Below are positions 17,359 to 25,838 of a stretch of DNA of 64,000 nucleotides, piece by piece. The notes beneath the pieces were generated by a model. It was not told where the DNA came from, did no database searches, and saw only the letters and a program-made list of their open reading frames with translations. Origin of the DNA: Bacteroidia bacterium (GTDB lineage Bacteria; Bacteroidota; Bacteroidia; Cytophagales; JAAEPT01); assembly GCA_030431525.1 (NCBI GenBank), contig JAUIJC010000010.1, forward strand, positions 48,844 through 112,843. Reading direction: 5' to 3'. The position numbers were made by a program, and so were the translations under genes. Each line of letters opens with the position of its first letter. Within the stretch, counting starts at the first letter, position 1.

Positions 17359-17397
17359 GGGAGGTTGGAAATACCAATATCAAGAATCTAATTTTTC

Positions 17398-17460
17398 GAG
17401 TAGGGCTATTCGCCCCACTCTGATATATCTCGCCCTTACAGGGCTTTTGGGATTGATTTT
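17398..17460. repeat. Intergenic palindromic repeat (inverted copy of the 10.87-kb motif)
   Basis: The complement of AGCCCTGTAAGGGCGA lies at 17430-17445, and AGGGCTATTCGCCC precedes it at 17402-17415, giving pairing blocks. It sits in the gap between convergent genes (phosphoesterase and thioredoxin-like protein). Confidence 0.65.
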
Positions 17461-17538
17461 CAGACTGTTTCAATACCTAATAGGGTTGAAACATTGGTAG
17501 AAAGTGCGCCCCAAATAGCTGTATTTTGCTACCATCTC

Positions 17539-18465
17539 TTATTGGGATTGTTCAAACTCCTTTTGAAGCTCTTCAATGTTCTCCCTGAAGCCCTGTTTCA
17601 GGTCATCCAAATCATATTGGTCGTCAAGGAAACCAAGGCTGTCGTCGATGAAGTCCTCCATTTTCTTCACCACTTTTTTGTCCTCGTTTTGAATGCCTTT
17701 GGTGACCAAATCAGCTAGTACTTCGCTTACCTTGTTGATGTATTTGTCATCACCCAAAATATCATGAACAGACTTGGGGTCCTTTAGCCATTGTTTTACT
17801 TGGCGGTCATTGGAGCTGGAAGTCTGCAGATAAAACATGATGACATCCACGGTGTCCTTGGTGTTGAGTTTTCCCTTGCGGTCTTCCCAGTATTCGTTTA
17901 CTATCGGTTCGACACCGTCCGTCTGGTTTCGGTCAATAAGATTGGTGATGTATTCCACCAAGAAGTAAGGCTCACGATCTCCTTCGTCATAGCGTTTTTT
18001 CAAGCCATACAAAGGGTCTTTAGTTGGGTCAAGCACTTGTGCCGATAGGTCCAGCAATCCATTAGGGTCCAAGGCGCCAATATGCTTTCGTATTACTTTC
18101 CCTTCTTGGTCGAGGAAAAGGATGGTTGGCATGGCAGAAACCTCAAAAAGCTCAGCGACTTTCTGCCCTTTTTCAGACTCTACATCCACTTTAACATTGA
18201 TGAAGTTCTGGTTGAAAAAGGTGGCCACGCTTTCATGGGTAAAGGTGTTTTGGGCCATCCATCGGCATGGACCACACCAATCGGCATAGGCATCCACAAA
18301 AATTAGCTTATCTTTTTCTTTGGCCAGTTTGGTCATTTCCTCCAAACTGAGGTTTTTCTCAAAGAGAATGCCCTCAGAATTCGCAAGGCTTGGAAGACTG
18401 AACAGGAGACTACAAACCAGAAGGAGTAATTTACTGAAAGGCGTTTTGATATTGGGATAGTTCAT
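17539..18465 (-). CDS. Thioredoxin-family protein, exported
   Basis: I start at the ATG 18465, giving 308 residues with a signal peptide MNYPNIKTPFSKLLLLVCSLLFSLPSLANS. The thioredoxin domain (about 40-150) has the redox pair in ADWCGPCRWM, the cis-proline loop SAMPTILFLD, and the DVESEKGQKVAELFEV strand, so it likely acts as a periplasmic disulfide reductase or oxidase. A C-terminal helical region of about 150 residues (about 160-308) is acidic and ends in a predicted coiled coil (DDLKQGFRENIEELQKEFEQSQ); this extension is common in Bacteroidota thioredoxin-like proteins of unknown role. It is the last gene of the minus-strand envelope run. Confidence 0.88.
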   Translation of the reverse strand: MNYPNIKTPFSKLLLLVCSLLFSLPSLANSEGILFEKNLSLEEMTKLAKEKDKLIFVDAYADWCGPCRWMAQNTFTHESVATFFNQNFINVKVDVESEKGQKVAELFEVSAMPTILFLDQEGKVIRKHIGALDPNGLLDLSAQVLDPTKDPLYGLKKRYDEGDREPYFLVEYITNLIDRNQTDGVEPIVNEYWEDRKGKLNTKDTVDVIMFYLQTSSSNDRQVKQWLKDPKSVHDILGDDKYINKVSEVLADLVTKGIQNEDKKVVKKMEDFIDDSLGFLDDQYDLDDLKQGFRENIEELQKEFEQSQ

Positions 18466-18590
18466 GGAATGGAAAGGATTTGGAGGAAGGGAGCTGATTT
18501 TTTTTTTCAACCACGGAGAAAGGGAGGAAAGGAGGCCTCACCATCCATAAAATAAAAGGCCTCCAGCCATGGAGACCTTTAAAATCGTTC

Positions 18591-19922
18591 TTACTTATTG
18601 ATTGAATATTTCCACATGGAAGAGGGGTGTTCATTGTTTTCATTACGGCCCAACCCCATGTAAAGTTGGTTGTCATGGCTGAAGGAAACGGGTTTGAAAC
18701 GCTGGCCACCCGTGAAGCTTCCATTCAACTTGGACCAAACCTGATAAGTGGCGTTATACATCCAAACATCTGTCAGATAACCGTGGGTGCCGTTGTAGCC
18801 CAAACCGATGATGCCTTGGTCGCTGGAGACCTGACAGCCTGTGGCTCCCGTGCGTGTCGTGCCTTGGAAGTTTGACATGGCTGTCCATTGGTTCGTGAAT
18901 AGGTTGTATTGCCAGAAGTCGTTTTGTGGTGAACCATTGGATTCTCCTGTTCCCACATAACCATAGTTGCCCAGCGAAAATCCGACGGCTCCCGTTCTTT
19001 CGCCAGTAGGGAAGTCAGCCACTGGCAACCATTCGTTTAAGCCTCGATTGTAACTGTAGAAAGCACTGTTGCCTTCACCAAGTCCCACATAACCGTTTTC
19101 ACCGATACTGAATGAGGTGGCGTCATGAACGGCTTTTGGATAGGGAGTGCGCTGGTACCAATTATTACTGAATGGGTTGAATTCCCAAATGTCGTTCAGG
19201 GAGGAATCTGCCCAGCCTGTGCCCACATAAGCCCGCTGGTTATCCAGTGAGAATGCAACGGCTTTGGATCGGGCCACGCCACCGTAATTCGCTACTTGCG
19301 TCCAAGTATCCGAAGAAGGGTTATAGGTCCAGCAGTCCTGCTTATAACCTCCAGCATCCTCGCCAAGACCAACATAAATCAGGTCATTGATTTTAAAACT
19401 GACAGCGCCTTCACGGCCATCACCCAGAAAGCTGGTGACCTTAGCCCATGAAGATGTCGGGTCATTGGGATTATCAGCGTCAATGGCATCTTTGGAAACG
19501 AAGGAAATATCCTCGCCATAGAAGGTCTGGCCATTGGCGATGACATAGGCGCGAACATAATATCTGGTTTCCTCCAACAATCCCGTCAGTGAGGATTCAA
19601 ATTCGCCTTCTTCAAGGTTAAAGAAGGTTGTTTTTGCATCGTCGGTGGTGGGCTGTGGACTTGTTCGCCAGCAATGGCCAAAGGTGATGGCGCTGGCGGT
19701 GAATCCTTTGCTATAGGAAAACTCACCCGTAAGGATGACTTTTTTGTTTTTCACCTTGTCCATCTCGCCATTAACTGAGGTGCGAATGACAGGGATATAG
19801 TCGATGTTTCCCTTGTCGTTTGCCAAGCCTGTGGGGATGTACTCTTGCTTTTTGCAAGCGAAGAGCAAGCTCAACAGGAGGGTGAGGAGAAAGGGAATAT
19901 TTTTATTCAAAAGGAATCGCAT
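18591..19922 (-). CDS. Kelch-repeat lipoprotein (paralogue 1)
   Basis: A 443-residue lipoprotein starting at the ATG 19922; the lipobox LLFAC gives a lipidated Cys at residue 23. Residues about 35-150 form a fibronectin-III-like domain (VILTGEFSYSKGF, GHCWRTSPQPT, ARYYVRAY-like TRYYVRAYVIANG). Residues about 160-443 hold five or six Kelch blades with the recurrent pattern Y-V-G-x-G, N-D-[IF]-W-[EQ]-[FY]-N, N-x-W. Kelch propellers bind glycans or proteins. The paralogue at 22306-23643 has the same order and shares local motifs such as ESIPTG/EYIPTG and MDKVKN. It follows the barrel protein gene by 31 nt, so the two probably form one transcription unit. Confidence 0.92.
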   Translation of the reverse strand: MRFLLNKNIPFLLTLLLSLLFACKKQEYIPTGLANDKGNIDYIPVIRTSVNGEMDKVKNKKVILTGEFSYSKGFTASAITFGHCWRTSPQPTTDDAKTTFFNLEEGEFESSLTGLLEETRYYVRAYVIANGQTFYGEDISFVSKDAIDADNPNDPTSSWAKVTSFLGDGREGAVSFKINDLIYVGLGEDAGGYKQDCWTYNPSSDTWTQVANYGGVARSKAVAFSLDNQRAYVGTGWADSSLNDIWEFNPFSNNWYQRTPYPKAVHDATSFSIGENGYVGLGEGNSAFYSYNRGLNEWLPVADFPTGERTGAVGFSLGNYGYVGTGESNGSPQNDFWQYNLFTNQWTAMSNFQGTTRTGATGCQVSSDQGIIGLGYNGTHGYLTDVWMYNATYQVWSKLNGSFTGGQRFKPVSFSHDNQLYMGLGRNENNEHPSSMWKYSINK

Positions 19923-19953
19923 TGGGTAAATGATTCTGTCGTAAAAAATGGGT

Positions 19954-22131
19954 TTACCAGTAGGCCAATCCAACTCCAAAGGTGAGCTCAGGAGTTGTTC
20001 CTTTTAGGCTTGTAAGGCCAGCATTAAGTAAAAGGAAGGTATTGGTATCCAGATGAATCTGAAAAATAATCCCGCCTTCCAATTCAACGCCTCTTTTGAT
20101 TTCCGTTGTTTCGTCAATCGCATAGCCAGTATCATCGGAGTTGCTGAACTGAGGTAGGTATGAATAATTCAACAAGGTTTTTCGTCCACCAATGCCCAGA
20201 CCTGAATAGAGTTGGACATACTCGTTGATGCGGAAGGTCAAGCCAGCAGTGCAAGAATAGCGGTATGTTTTGTCCTCTTTTTGGGAACTCCAATTTCCCT
20301 CATGTTCATACGTTTTGTTCTCGGAGTTATCGTAGGTATAAAGTCCTTGGTTGTCTACGTAATATTTGGGATTTCCTCGGAAGGATCTTCTCGCAGAAAC
20401 ATATGCGCCTAATCCGAAATTTGAATTGAAACCAAACATGCCACCAAATGGTGCGCTAATACTTGAGGAAGTAGTTCCAAAAAGCTTGGGCTCACTTTTT
20501 CCCATGTAATAGACACCCAAGCCAAATGAAGGACGAATATGATTGAACCGTTGGTCACAAGTCACTCCTGCGTTGAAGAGTAGGTGGTTGGTGGTAACCA
20601 TCAGTCCAGCTTCATATTCTAAACCAGAAAATTCTAACTCCTTGACATAAGCCCATTCCTCGCCTGTTTGAACATTATTTGAAAGGGTGTGGAAATTCCA
20701 GAGGGTACGGGTTCGGCTGTAGCCGATGCCAACATAAGGATGGAGAAAGTCATGGACTTTTAGGCTGACGCCAGCCATTAAAGCATAGCGCTGGATGCGT
20801 TCCTTGTTTCCAATCACAGACGAACCAGCATAGTTTTGAACGCCAGTGTTGAGGTCAGCGGAATATTCTACTTTTCGGAATGCGCTTCGGCTGGCTCGGC
20901 CTGAAAGATAGATGCCAACTTCTGGAGTGATAAAGTGTCCTAAACGAAATCCGATTGGGGCTCGGCTGTCTCCATGATAGCTCAAGTAGATGTTGTTTTT
21001 CAAGGCCACTTCCGTAGCAATCACCTTTATGACTAAGTTATTGCCATGTTTATTGAATTCATCAACTACTTCAAAGCAATTGAAATAGTAGACTTCTCCT
21101 CCTTTTGCTGATATCTCTTTTTCTTTGAGTTTGTAGGGGAAGGTATTTCCGCCATCAATAGAGTAATAAAGGTCAATGTTGACGCGCTTAAGTCTTGGAA
21201 CGTGTCCAATTACGACCTTTATGTTGATGTAATCTTGTCTTGAGTGATAATCTATTGCGACAATAGAGGAACCTTCTTGTGTGAATGGGATTTTTTGGCC
21301 TTTAGACCAACGACGTGCTCTTGGTGTTGAAGATGTTGGAAATGAGGTTGTTCCAACTGATCTATTGGAATTATAAGCGTAAACATTTGAAGGCTTGCCA
21401 GAGATCGTTCCCAAAAAGTCATAGTCCATGGCCTCGATGATTCCAGTGCCAGCACCAGCCCCTCCAATCTGGATTTTCTTGTCTACAGAAATCAGATTTT
21501 GGTTGCAGTTGTAATAGGAGAGTTTCCAGCTTACGTACTTGGAATCAGTTACTGGCTGACCAGAAATGCGGTAGCGGTACTTTGAGCGCTTTCCTCCATT
21601 GGCGCAAGGATTTTGGGCGTAATTGAATTGGATTTCAACAGTGACATCGTTGTCCTTGTATAATGTCTCCCAAGGTTCCCAACCAGCTGTGGCTGTTGGG
21701 GTATTATTTGTAGTGGGGTTTAAGCCGACGTCGAAGAACCTTTTGGTGATCTCGCCCTTGAACATGAAACTCGTGGACTCCACTGAACCCAAGAGTGCAT
21801 CTTGGCCACCAATCGGTAGGTGGTTGTTCATCACCTGAATGTTGTTCATGCAGTCGCGGTATTCCAGCTTCCAGTAAACGTTTTTGTTGAAGGAAGCCAA
21901 CTTACCTGTCACATTATACCTGAACTTCGTTTTTCGATGCTGATTGCAGGGAAAGGATTTGAACTGTATCTCTACAGTCACATCATTGTCTTTGTATAAA
22001 GTCTCCCAAGAAGACCAGTTGTTTTGTGCGTGAAGGATGGAGGGAAGAAAAAGGGTACAACAAAGAAGCAGTAAGCTTGTACCAAATCGCCCTTTGATTG
22101 TCGGACGAGAAAATGAAAATCCTATTGTCAT
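19954..22131 (-). CDS. Outer-membrane barrel protein with duplicated N-terminal domain (paralogue 1)
   Basis: A 725-residue exported protein; signal peptide 1-36 ends LHAQ. Two copies of a domain of about 95 residues follow, each beginning W-x-x-W-E-T-L-Y-K-D-N-D-V-T-V-E-I-Q-F (starting about 39 and 151), each with K-[FY]-[RK]-Y-[NR] and Y/S-W-K-L-[ES]-Y strands and a C-x-x-N pair. A beta-sandwich-like segment (about 265-370; IDLYYSIDGGNTFPYK) leads to a C-terminal region of about 360 residues of alternating strands (Y-x-G-[IL]-G-Y-S-R-T-R-T, LLFNAGVT, PSFGLGVYYMG) ending TFGVGLAYW, as outer-membrane barrels do with a final aromatic. No named family is recognised for the N-terminal domain. 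It has a full-length paralogue at 29737-31875. Confidence 0.8.
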   Translation of the reverse strand: MTIGFSFSRPTIKGRFGTSLLLLCCTLFLPSILHAQNNWSSWETLYKDNDVTVEIQFKSFPCNQHRKTKFRYNVTGKLASFNKNVYWKLEYRDCMNNIQVMNNHLPIGGQDALLGSVESTSFMFKGEITKRFFDVGLNPTTNNTPTATAGWEPWETLYKDNDVTVEIQFNYAQNPCANGGKRSKYRYRISGQPVTDSKYVSWKLSYYNCNQNLISVDKKIQIGGAGAGTGIIEAMDYDFLGTISGKPSNVYAYNSNRSVGTTSFPTSSTPRARRWSKGQKIPFTQEGSSIVAIDYHSRQDYINIKVVIGHVPRLKRVNIDLYYSIDGGNTFPYKLKEKEISAKGGEVYYFNCFEVVDEFNKHGNNLVIKVIATEVALKNNIYLSYHGDSRAPIGFRLGHFITPEVGIYLSGRASRSAFRKVEYSADLNTGVQNYAGSSVIGNKERIQRYALMAGVSLKVHDFLHPYVGIGYSRTRTLWNFHTLSNNVQTGEEWAYVKELEFSGLEYEAGLMVTTNHLLFNAGVTCDQRFNHIRPSFGLGVYYMGKSEPKLFGTTSSSISAPFGGMFGFNSNFGLGAYVSARRSFRGNPKYYVDNQGLYTYDNSENKTYEHEGNWSSQKEDKTYRYSCTAGLTFRINEYVQLYSGLGIGGRKTLLNYSYLPQFSNSDDTGYAIDETTEIKRGVELEGGIIFQIHLDTNTFLLLNAGLTSLKGTTPELTFGVGLAYW

Positions 22132-22227
22132 GTTTAAAAATTCAACTCAAAATATGATGCTAAAAGTAGCTGGCTGATGCAAGCCCCTTCATTTTCAGTT
22201 CTAGCAAATATACAAGGTCATTTAATA

Positions 22228-22261
22228 AGAGAGGCTGTCCCGAAATCGAGACAGCCTCTTT
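22228..22261 (-). terminator. Rho-independent terminator after Kelch paralogue 2
   Basis: Stem AGAGGCTGTC (22230-22239) with GACAGCCTCT (22250-22259). Read on the minus strand it follows the Kelch gene stop at 22306 and precedes the next minus gene start at 22131, separating two transcription units. It has T-rich flanks on both strands. Confidence 0.8.
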
Positions 22262-22305
22262 GTTATTTACATGCCAATAGTTGGCGGATTCTGTTTAAGC
22301 CAATC

Positions 22306-23643
22306 TTAGTTTGGCGACAGATCATAAGAGTAGAAGGTGGAAGTATAGGTATTGGACCCTTGGAGACCCGTTCCCAAATAAAGTTTGTCGTCATAGGAAA
22401 AGGAAACAGCTCCATGTCGGTCACCTCCAGGATAGTTGGGAAGTTGGGTCCATGTTCCAAGGTTTTGATCCAAAAGCCATATATCGGTTAAATCTTGACT
22501 TCCATTGTAACCCATTCCTATGATTCCCTTTGTCCCATGGGTGGAGCAACTGATAGCTCCTGAGCGCTTTCCTCCTGGAAAGTTTTCGGTTTGTGTCCAT
22601 GTGTTTGTATAGGGACTGAATTTCCATAGGTCGGCATAGTATGTTGAACCGTTTTTACCTAAGCCCATATATGCCACTTTTTCAAAATAGGTCATTTGGA
22701 AACTTACGGCTTGTGTTCGCGAAAGCCCAGGGAAAAGGCCAATGTTAGTCCAGGAATCAGATGTTGGATTGTATCGATAAAAATAGTTGTTGTTTTCTCC
22801 TAGGCCTGCATAGGCTAAACCATTTATACTTTCCATGCTAAAGGCAACGGCTCCATAAGTGTCTTTGGGGAAGTTCTGTTTTTGAGTCCATTGATTTGAA
22901 AAAGGGTTGTATTCCCAAAAGTCATTCAGGGAAACATCTGCATAACCCGTTCCAACATATCCACGGTTATTGAGGCTGAAAGCAATGGCTTCGGTGCGAG
23001 GTTCTCCTCCATAAGTAGCTACTTGAGTCCATTGTTCGGTTTGAGGATTAAACCTCCAGAAGTCGGCAAAAACATAGTTTTCATTATTCCCTGTGCCCAC
23101 ATAGATATAGCCATCAGCGGAGAAGGTTACAGCTCCAGATCGGCCTTGACCGATAAAAGAGTTCACAAGATCCCATTCGTAATTGGTGTCCCCTGTGCCG
23201 TTTGAGCTGTTACCTATAGCATCTTTACTGTAAAACGAGATGGATTCCCCGTAATAGGTTTCCCCATTATAGGTCGCATAACCTCGAACAAAATATTGGG
23301 TCTTTTCCTCCAGTTCAAATAATGACGATTCAAACTCGCCTTGACTTCCAGTGAATGAAGTCGAAGCGTCGTTAATCGTAGGTGATGGATTCATGCTCCA
23401 GCAATGCCCGTAGGTGATATCGCTTCCAGATATAGCACTGTTAAAGCTGAGTTCACCAATCACGGTAACCTCAGAATTTTTCACCTTATCCATATCTCCA
23501 GAAGGCGCTGTCTGAATCACTGGAATGTAATCCAAATAGCCCTTTTGGTTGGTCATACCCGTTGGAATGCTTTCCTCCGTTTCGCAGGAGAAAAGGGAAA
23601 AGACCATTAGAAAGGAGAGTAGGGGCCAAGCACGTTTTTTCAT
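22306..23643 (-). CDS. Kelch-repeat lipoprotein (paralogue 2)
   Basis: A 445-residue lipoprotein from the ATG 23643 (MKKRAWPLLSFLMVFSLFSC; lipidated Cys 20). As in paralogue 1, a fibronectin-III-like domain (about 35-150; GHCWSMNPSPTINDAS, TQYFVRGYATYNGETYYGE) precedes a Kelch propeller (about 165-445) with repeated GAVTFS/GAVAFS, YVGTG/YAGLG, DFWRFNP/DLWKFSP and W-T-Q motifs. It lies 92 nt downstream (on the minus strand) of the degenerate glycosidase-like gene and ends at the terminator near 22.24 kb. The pairing of each Kelch protein with a barrel paralogue suggests duplicated cassettes. Confidence 0.92.
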   Translation of the reverse strand: MKKRAWPLLSFLMVFSLFSCETEESIPTGMTNQKGYLDYIPVIQTAPSGDMDKVKNSEVTVIGELSFNSAISGSDITYGHCWSMNPSPTINDASTSFTGSQGEFESSLFELEEKTQYFVRGYATYNGETYYGESISFYSKDAIGNSSNGTGDTNYEWDLVNSFIGQGRSGAVTFSADGYIYVGTGNNENYVFADFWRFNPQTEQWTQVATYGGEPRTEAIAFSLNNRGYVGTGYADVSLNDFWEYNPFSNQWTQKQNFPKDTYGAVAFSMESINGLAYAGLGENNNYFYRYNPTSDSWTNIGLFPGLSRTQAVSFQMTYFEKVAYMGLGKNGSTYYADLWKFSPYTNTWTQTENFPGGKRSGAISCSTHGTKGIIGMGYNGSQDLTDIWLLDQNLGTWTQLPNYPGGDRHGAVSFSYDDKLYLGTGLQGSNTYTSTFYSYDLSPN

Positions 23644-23735
23644 GGTTGGGTATGGGTTAAATCTTGGAAACAAGACACAAGAGGTCAAGAAATAGGCTGT
23701 CATGATACTTGATACATGTGTCCCAAATTCCAGTC

Positions 23736-24470
23736 TTATTTGAAGCGGATATAGCGACAGATTTTTTCGTCGGACTGCTCAGTAGGATTGTCCAAGTGCG
23801 GAATGTTCATCACGGTGCGGACGCTTTCCAAACAAAGGGCGTTGTCGCAAGCGAGCTTCATAAAGAAGAACTCGGAGAAGTCATAGAGGTTGACAGGTTC
23901 CTTGGAGATGGCGAATACCACGTAGTTTCCTTGCGGGGTATGCTGGATGCCGACTCCGCTTCGGATGGCTTTGTTCGGGGAACCAAGGTTGAAATGAGGA
24001 TTGGTCATTCCTTGGTGCAATAACATTGGTCCAGACTGGATGCCGTTCACAATGTTCTTGTGGTTGAAAATCTCAGACGATTCGCAAACCACCACGTCCT
24101 TGTCTGTGAAGAGCAAAGCGCCGTTTGGTTTCAGAAAGAAGTTGCCGGAGCCATTCTCCAAGTTGACCATTTGCTCCGTTTGTCCGTTGCTCTGGAAATA
24201 GCCCAAGGGCTTGCAGTTGGTTTGGACAATGCTGGCCGTGGCCAAGAAGGTTTCATCTGGGCCAATGGCCTGAATGATTTGCTGGGCGGTTTCCCCTGAA
24301 CTGTTCTCCACAAAGCTGAAGCGCTTCACCGTTTCAGGAGTGATTTTCACTGAGAACACGTCAAATGCCACTCCGGCATGGCTGTCGCTCTTGGAGCTGG
24401 TCAGCCCAGAGGAAGTCATGGAGCCCATGGACAGGAAAACCAGCGGGAGAAGGAGGAGGAAGTTTCTCAT
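23736..24470 (-). CDS. Phosphodiester glycosidase-like protein (DUF2233/NAGPA fold), degenerate active site
   Basis: A 244-residue exported protein (hydrophobic N-terminus MRNFLLLLPLVFLSMGSM, no lipobox). It aligns by eye with phosphodiester glycosidases (NAGPA/DUF2233) through GSGNFFLKPNGAL (107-119), IQSGPMLL (144-151), HFNLGSPNKAIRSGVGI (159-175) and VVFAISKEPVNLYDF (184-198). The neighbouring canonical paralogue has N-A-G-M-Y near the first catalytic strand and L-D-G near the last. Here these are T-A-S-I-V (78-82) and L-E-S (214-216). The enzyme is therefore probably inactive, or does something other than hydrolysis. It lies in the minus-strand envelope run. Confidence 0.78.
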   Translation of the reverse strand: MRNFLLLLPLVFLSMGSMTSSGLTSSKSDSHAGVAFDVFSVKITPETVKRFSFVENSSGETAQQIIQAIGPDETFLATASIVQTNCKPLGYFQSNGQTEQMVNLENGSGNFFLKPNGALLFTDKDVVVCESSEIFNHKNIVNGIQSGPMLLHQGMTNPHFNLGSPNKAIRSGVGIQHTPQGNYVVFAISKEPVNLYDFSEFFFMKLACDNALCLESVRTVMNIPHLDNPTEQSDEKICRYIRFK

Positions 24471-24476
24471 GGCAGT

Positions 24477-24584
24477 TATCAGTTAACAGTTATCGGTTAA
24501 CAGTTAGCAATTAGCGGTTATCAATAGCCTATCTGCGCTGTTGATAACTGCTAACTGATAACCGTTAACTGATATGCTAACTGT
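24477..24584. repeat. Heptamer-repeat hairpin
   Basis: The left side is a run of 7-base words: GTTATCA, GTTAACA, GTTATCG, GTTAACA, GTTAGCA, ATTAGCG, GTTATCA. The right side (24541-24583) carries the complementary words (TGATAAC, TGCTAAC, TGATAAC, CGTTAAC). It fills the whole gap between the two phosphodiester-glycosidase-like genes, starting six bases upstream of one start codon. Confidence 0.88.
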
Positions 24585-24586
24585 TT

Positions 24587-25834
24587 TTATTTTTTGGTGA
24601 TAGAGAGCAACGGCCCAAAGTTACCGCCCATTTCCTTCGGGTTGGTTTCTTTGAGGTACATGCGTGAGATGGCGCCGTCCAAGAACAAGGCGTTTTGACA
24701 GCCAAACAGGTCCTTGAAAATGGTGGCGAAATCAAACAGGTTGGTGTCGTGTCCTTCAGAGATGATGAACACCAGTTTCTTTCCGTCGATGATGCCCACA
24801 CCACTCCGCAAATTCAGGTTAGGCGAGCCATGGTTGAATCTTGGGTGATGCTCCCCGTTGATGACCAACAATGGTCCAGACTGGGTGGCCACTTCTGGAG
24901 AAATGCTTTTGGCTTCGTAAGCATCGTTGAAAGCATGTGTCTCCTTGACGAATGCGCTGTCGTTGGCCAGATAGAACACTCCGTTTGGCATCAAGTAGAA
25001 GTTCAATGGCTGAGGGCCACCAAGGTCGATTGGGGTCACTTCTTCGCCTTCAGAAATGAGAAGTCCTTCGGGCTGGAGGGAAGGAGTGTACATGCCGGCA
25101 TTTGTCAGCATCAACACCTCAAGACTGTCCTTTTCCAACTTTGTTTTTAGGTTACCCAAGTTCTTATAGTTCGGGCTTCCTTTCAGTGCTGGATTCCCCA
25201 AATGGGTGCGGATATCATGGCTGTCCAAATGAGCGACAAAGCCCATGTACTTTAAGCCTTTGTATGAAAAGGTGAACTCTCCGTACAGGTCTTGGCTGGC
25301 GCTCTGAAGTTCTTTGGAGGCTTTGACATAATCAGGTTTGGCCTCTTGGATTTCCTTTTTGGTCTGCTGGATTTCCTTTTCCCATTCGGCCAATTTCTCC
25401 TTGTTGGCCAAGAACTTTTCTTGCTTGCCCTTATTCTCCTTTAGGCTTTTGTTGAGCTTTTTGATTTGAAGCGAATCCTCAGCCGAAAGGGATTTTTTGG
25501 ATTTTAAATCTTCTAATGATTTCTCATCCTCAGCGACTTGCTTTTTGAGCCCCTCAAAGTACTTCTCATACTTGGCAAGTGTTTCCTTGCCCTCGGTGAG
25601 CTTTTCAGATAAATCCTTCTCGTGCTTTACCAAGGTGTAATAGTCATCGATGGCTACGTCTTTGGAGGCCAAGGAATGGAAGTCTTTTGCCTTTGCACTG
25701 ATTGAGACCTCTGAAGGAAAGGCCGAAAGGGCAGTGGAAGCGCTGTCAGCATTCTGGTTTCCCTCGCTTGTGGCTTTCGCCGAACAAGAGGTTAAGAGCG
25801 CCAACAGGCAATAAATGAAAGCGAAATGTTTCAT
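24587..25834 (-). CDS. Phosphodiester glycosidase-domain lipoprotein with coiled coil
   Basis: A 415-residue lipoprotein: MKHFAFIYCLLALLTSC with lipidated Cys 17. Residues about 65-185 are a Lys/Glu-rich coiled coil (EKYEKYFEGLKKQVAEDEKSL type), a likely spacer or oligomerisation stalk. The C-terminal domain (about 187-415) is a phosphodiester glycosidase (DUF2233/NAGPA) domain with canonical motifs: LTNAGMYTPSLQPEGLLI (243-260), TQSGPLLVI (317-325), HPRFNHGSPNLNLRSGVGI (330-348) and NALFLDGAISRMY (381-393). Family members cleave sugar-1-phosphodiester bonds, as in capped glycans or teichoic-type polymers. Substrate here is unknown. The gene lies 4 nt after the LamG/HYR gene, hence cotranscribed. 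Confidence 0.88.
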   Translation of the reverse strand: MKHFAFIYCLLALLTSCSAKATSEGNQNADSASTALSAFPSEVSISAKAKDFHSLASKDVAIDDYYTLVKHEKDLSEKLTEGKETLAKYEKYFEGLKKQVAEDEKSLEDLKSKKSLSAEDSLQIKKLNKSLKENKGKQEKFLANKEKLAEWEKEIQQTKKEIQEAKPDYVKASKELQSASQDLYGEFTFSYKGLKYMGFVAHLDSHDIRTHLGNPALKGSPNYKNLGNLKTKLEKDSLEVLMLTNAGMYTPSLQPEGLLISEGEEVTPIDLGGPQPLNFYLMPNGVFYLANDSAFVKETHAFNDAYEAKSISPEVATQSGPLLVINGEHHPRFNHGSPNLNLRSGVGIIDGKKLVFIISEGHDTNLFDFATIFKDLFGCQNALFLDGAISRMYLKETNPKEMGGNFGPLLSITKK

Positions 25835-25838
25835 AGTG

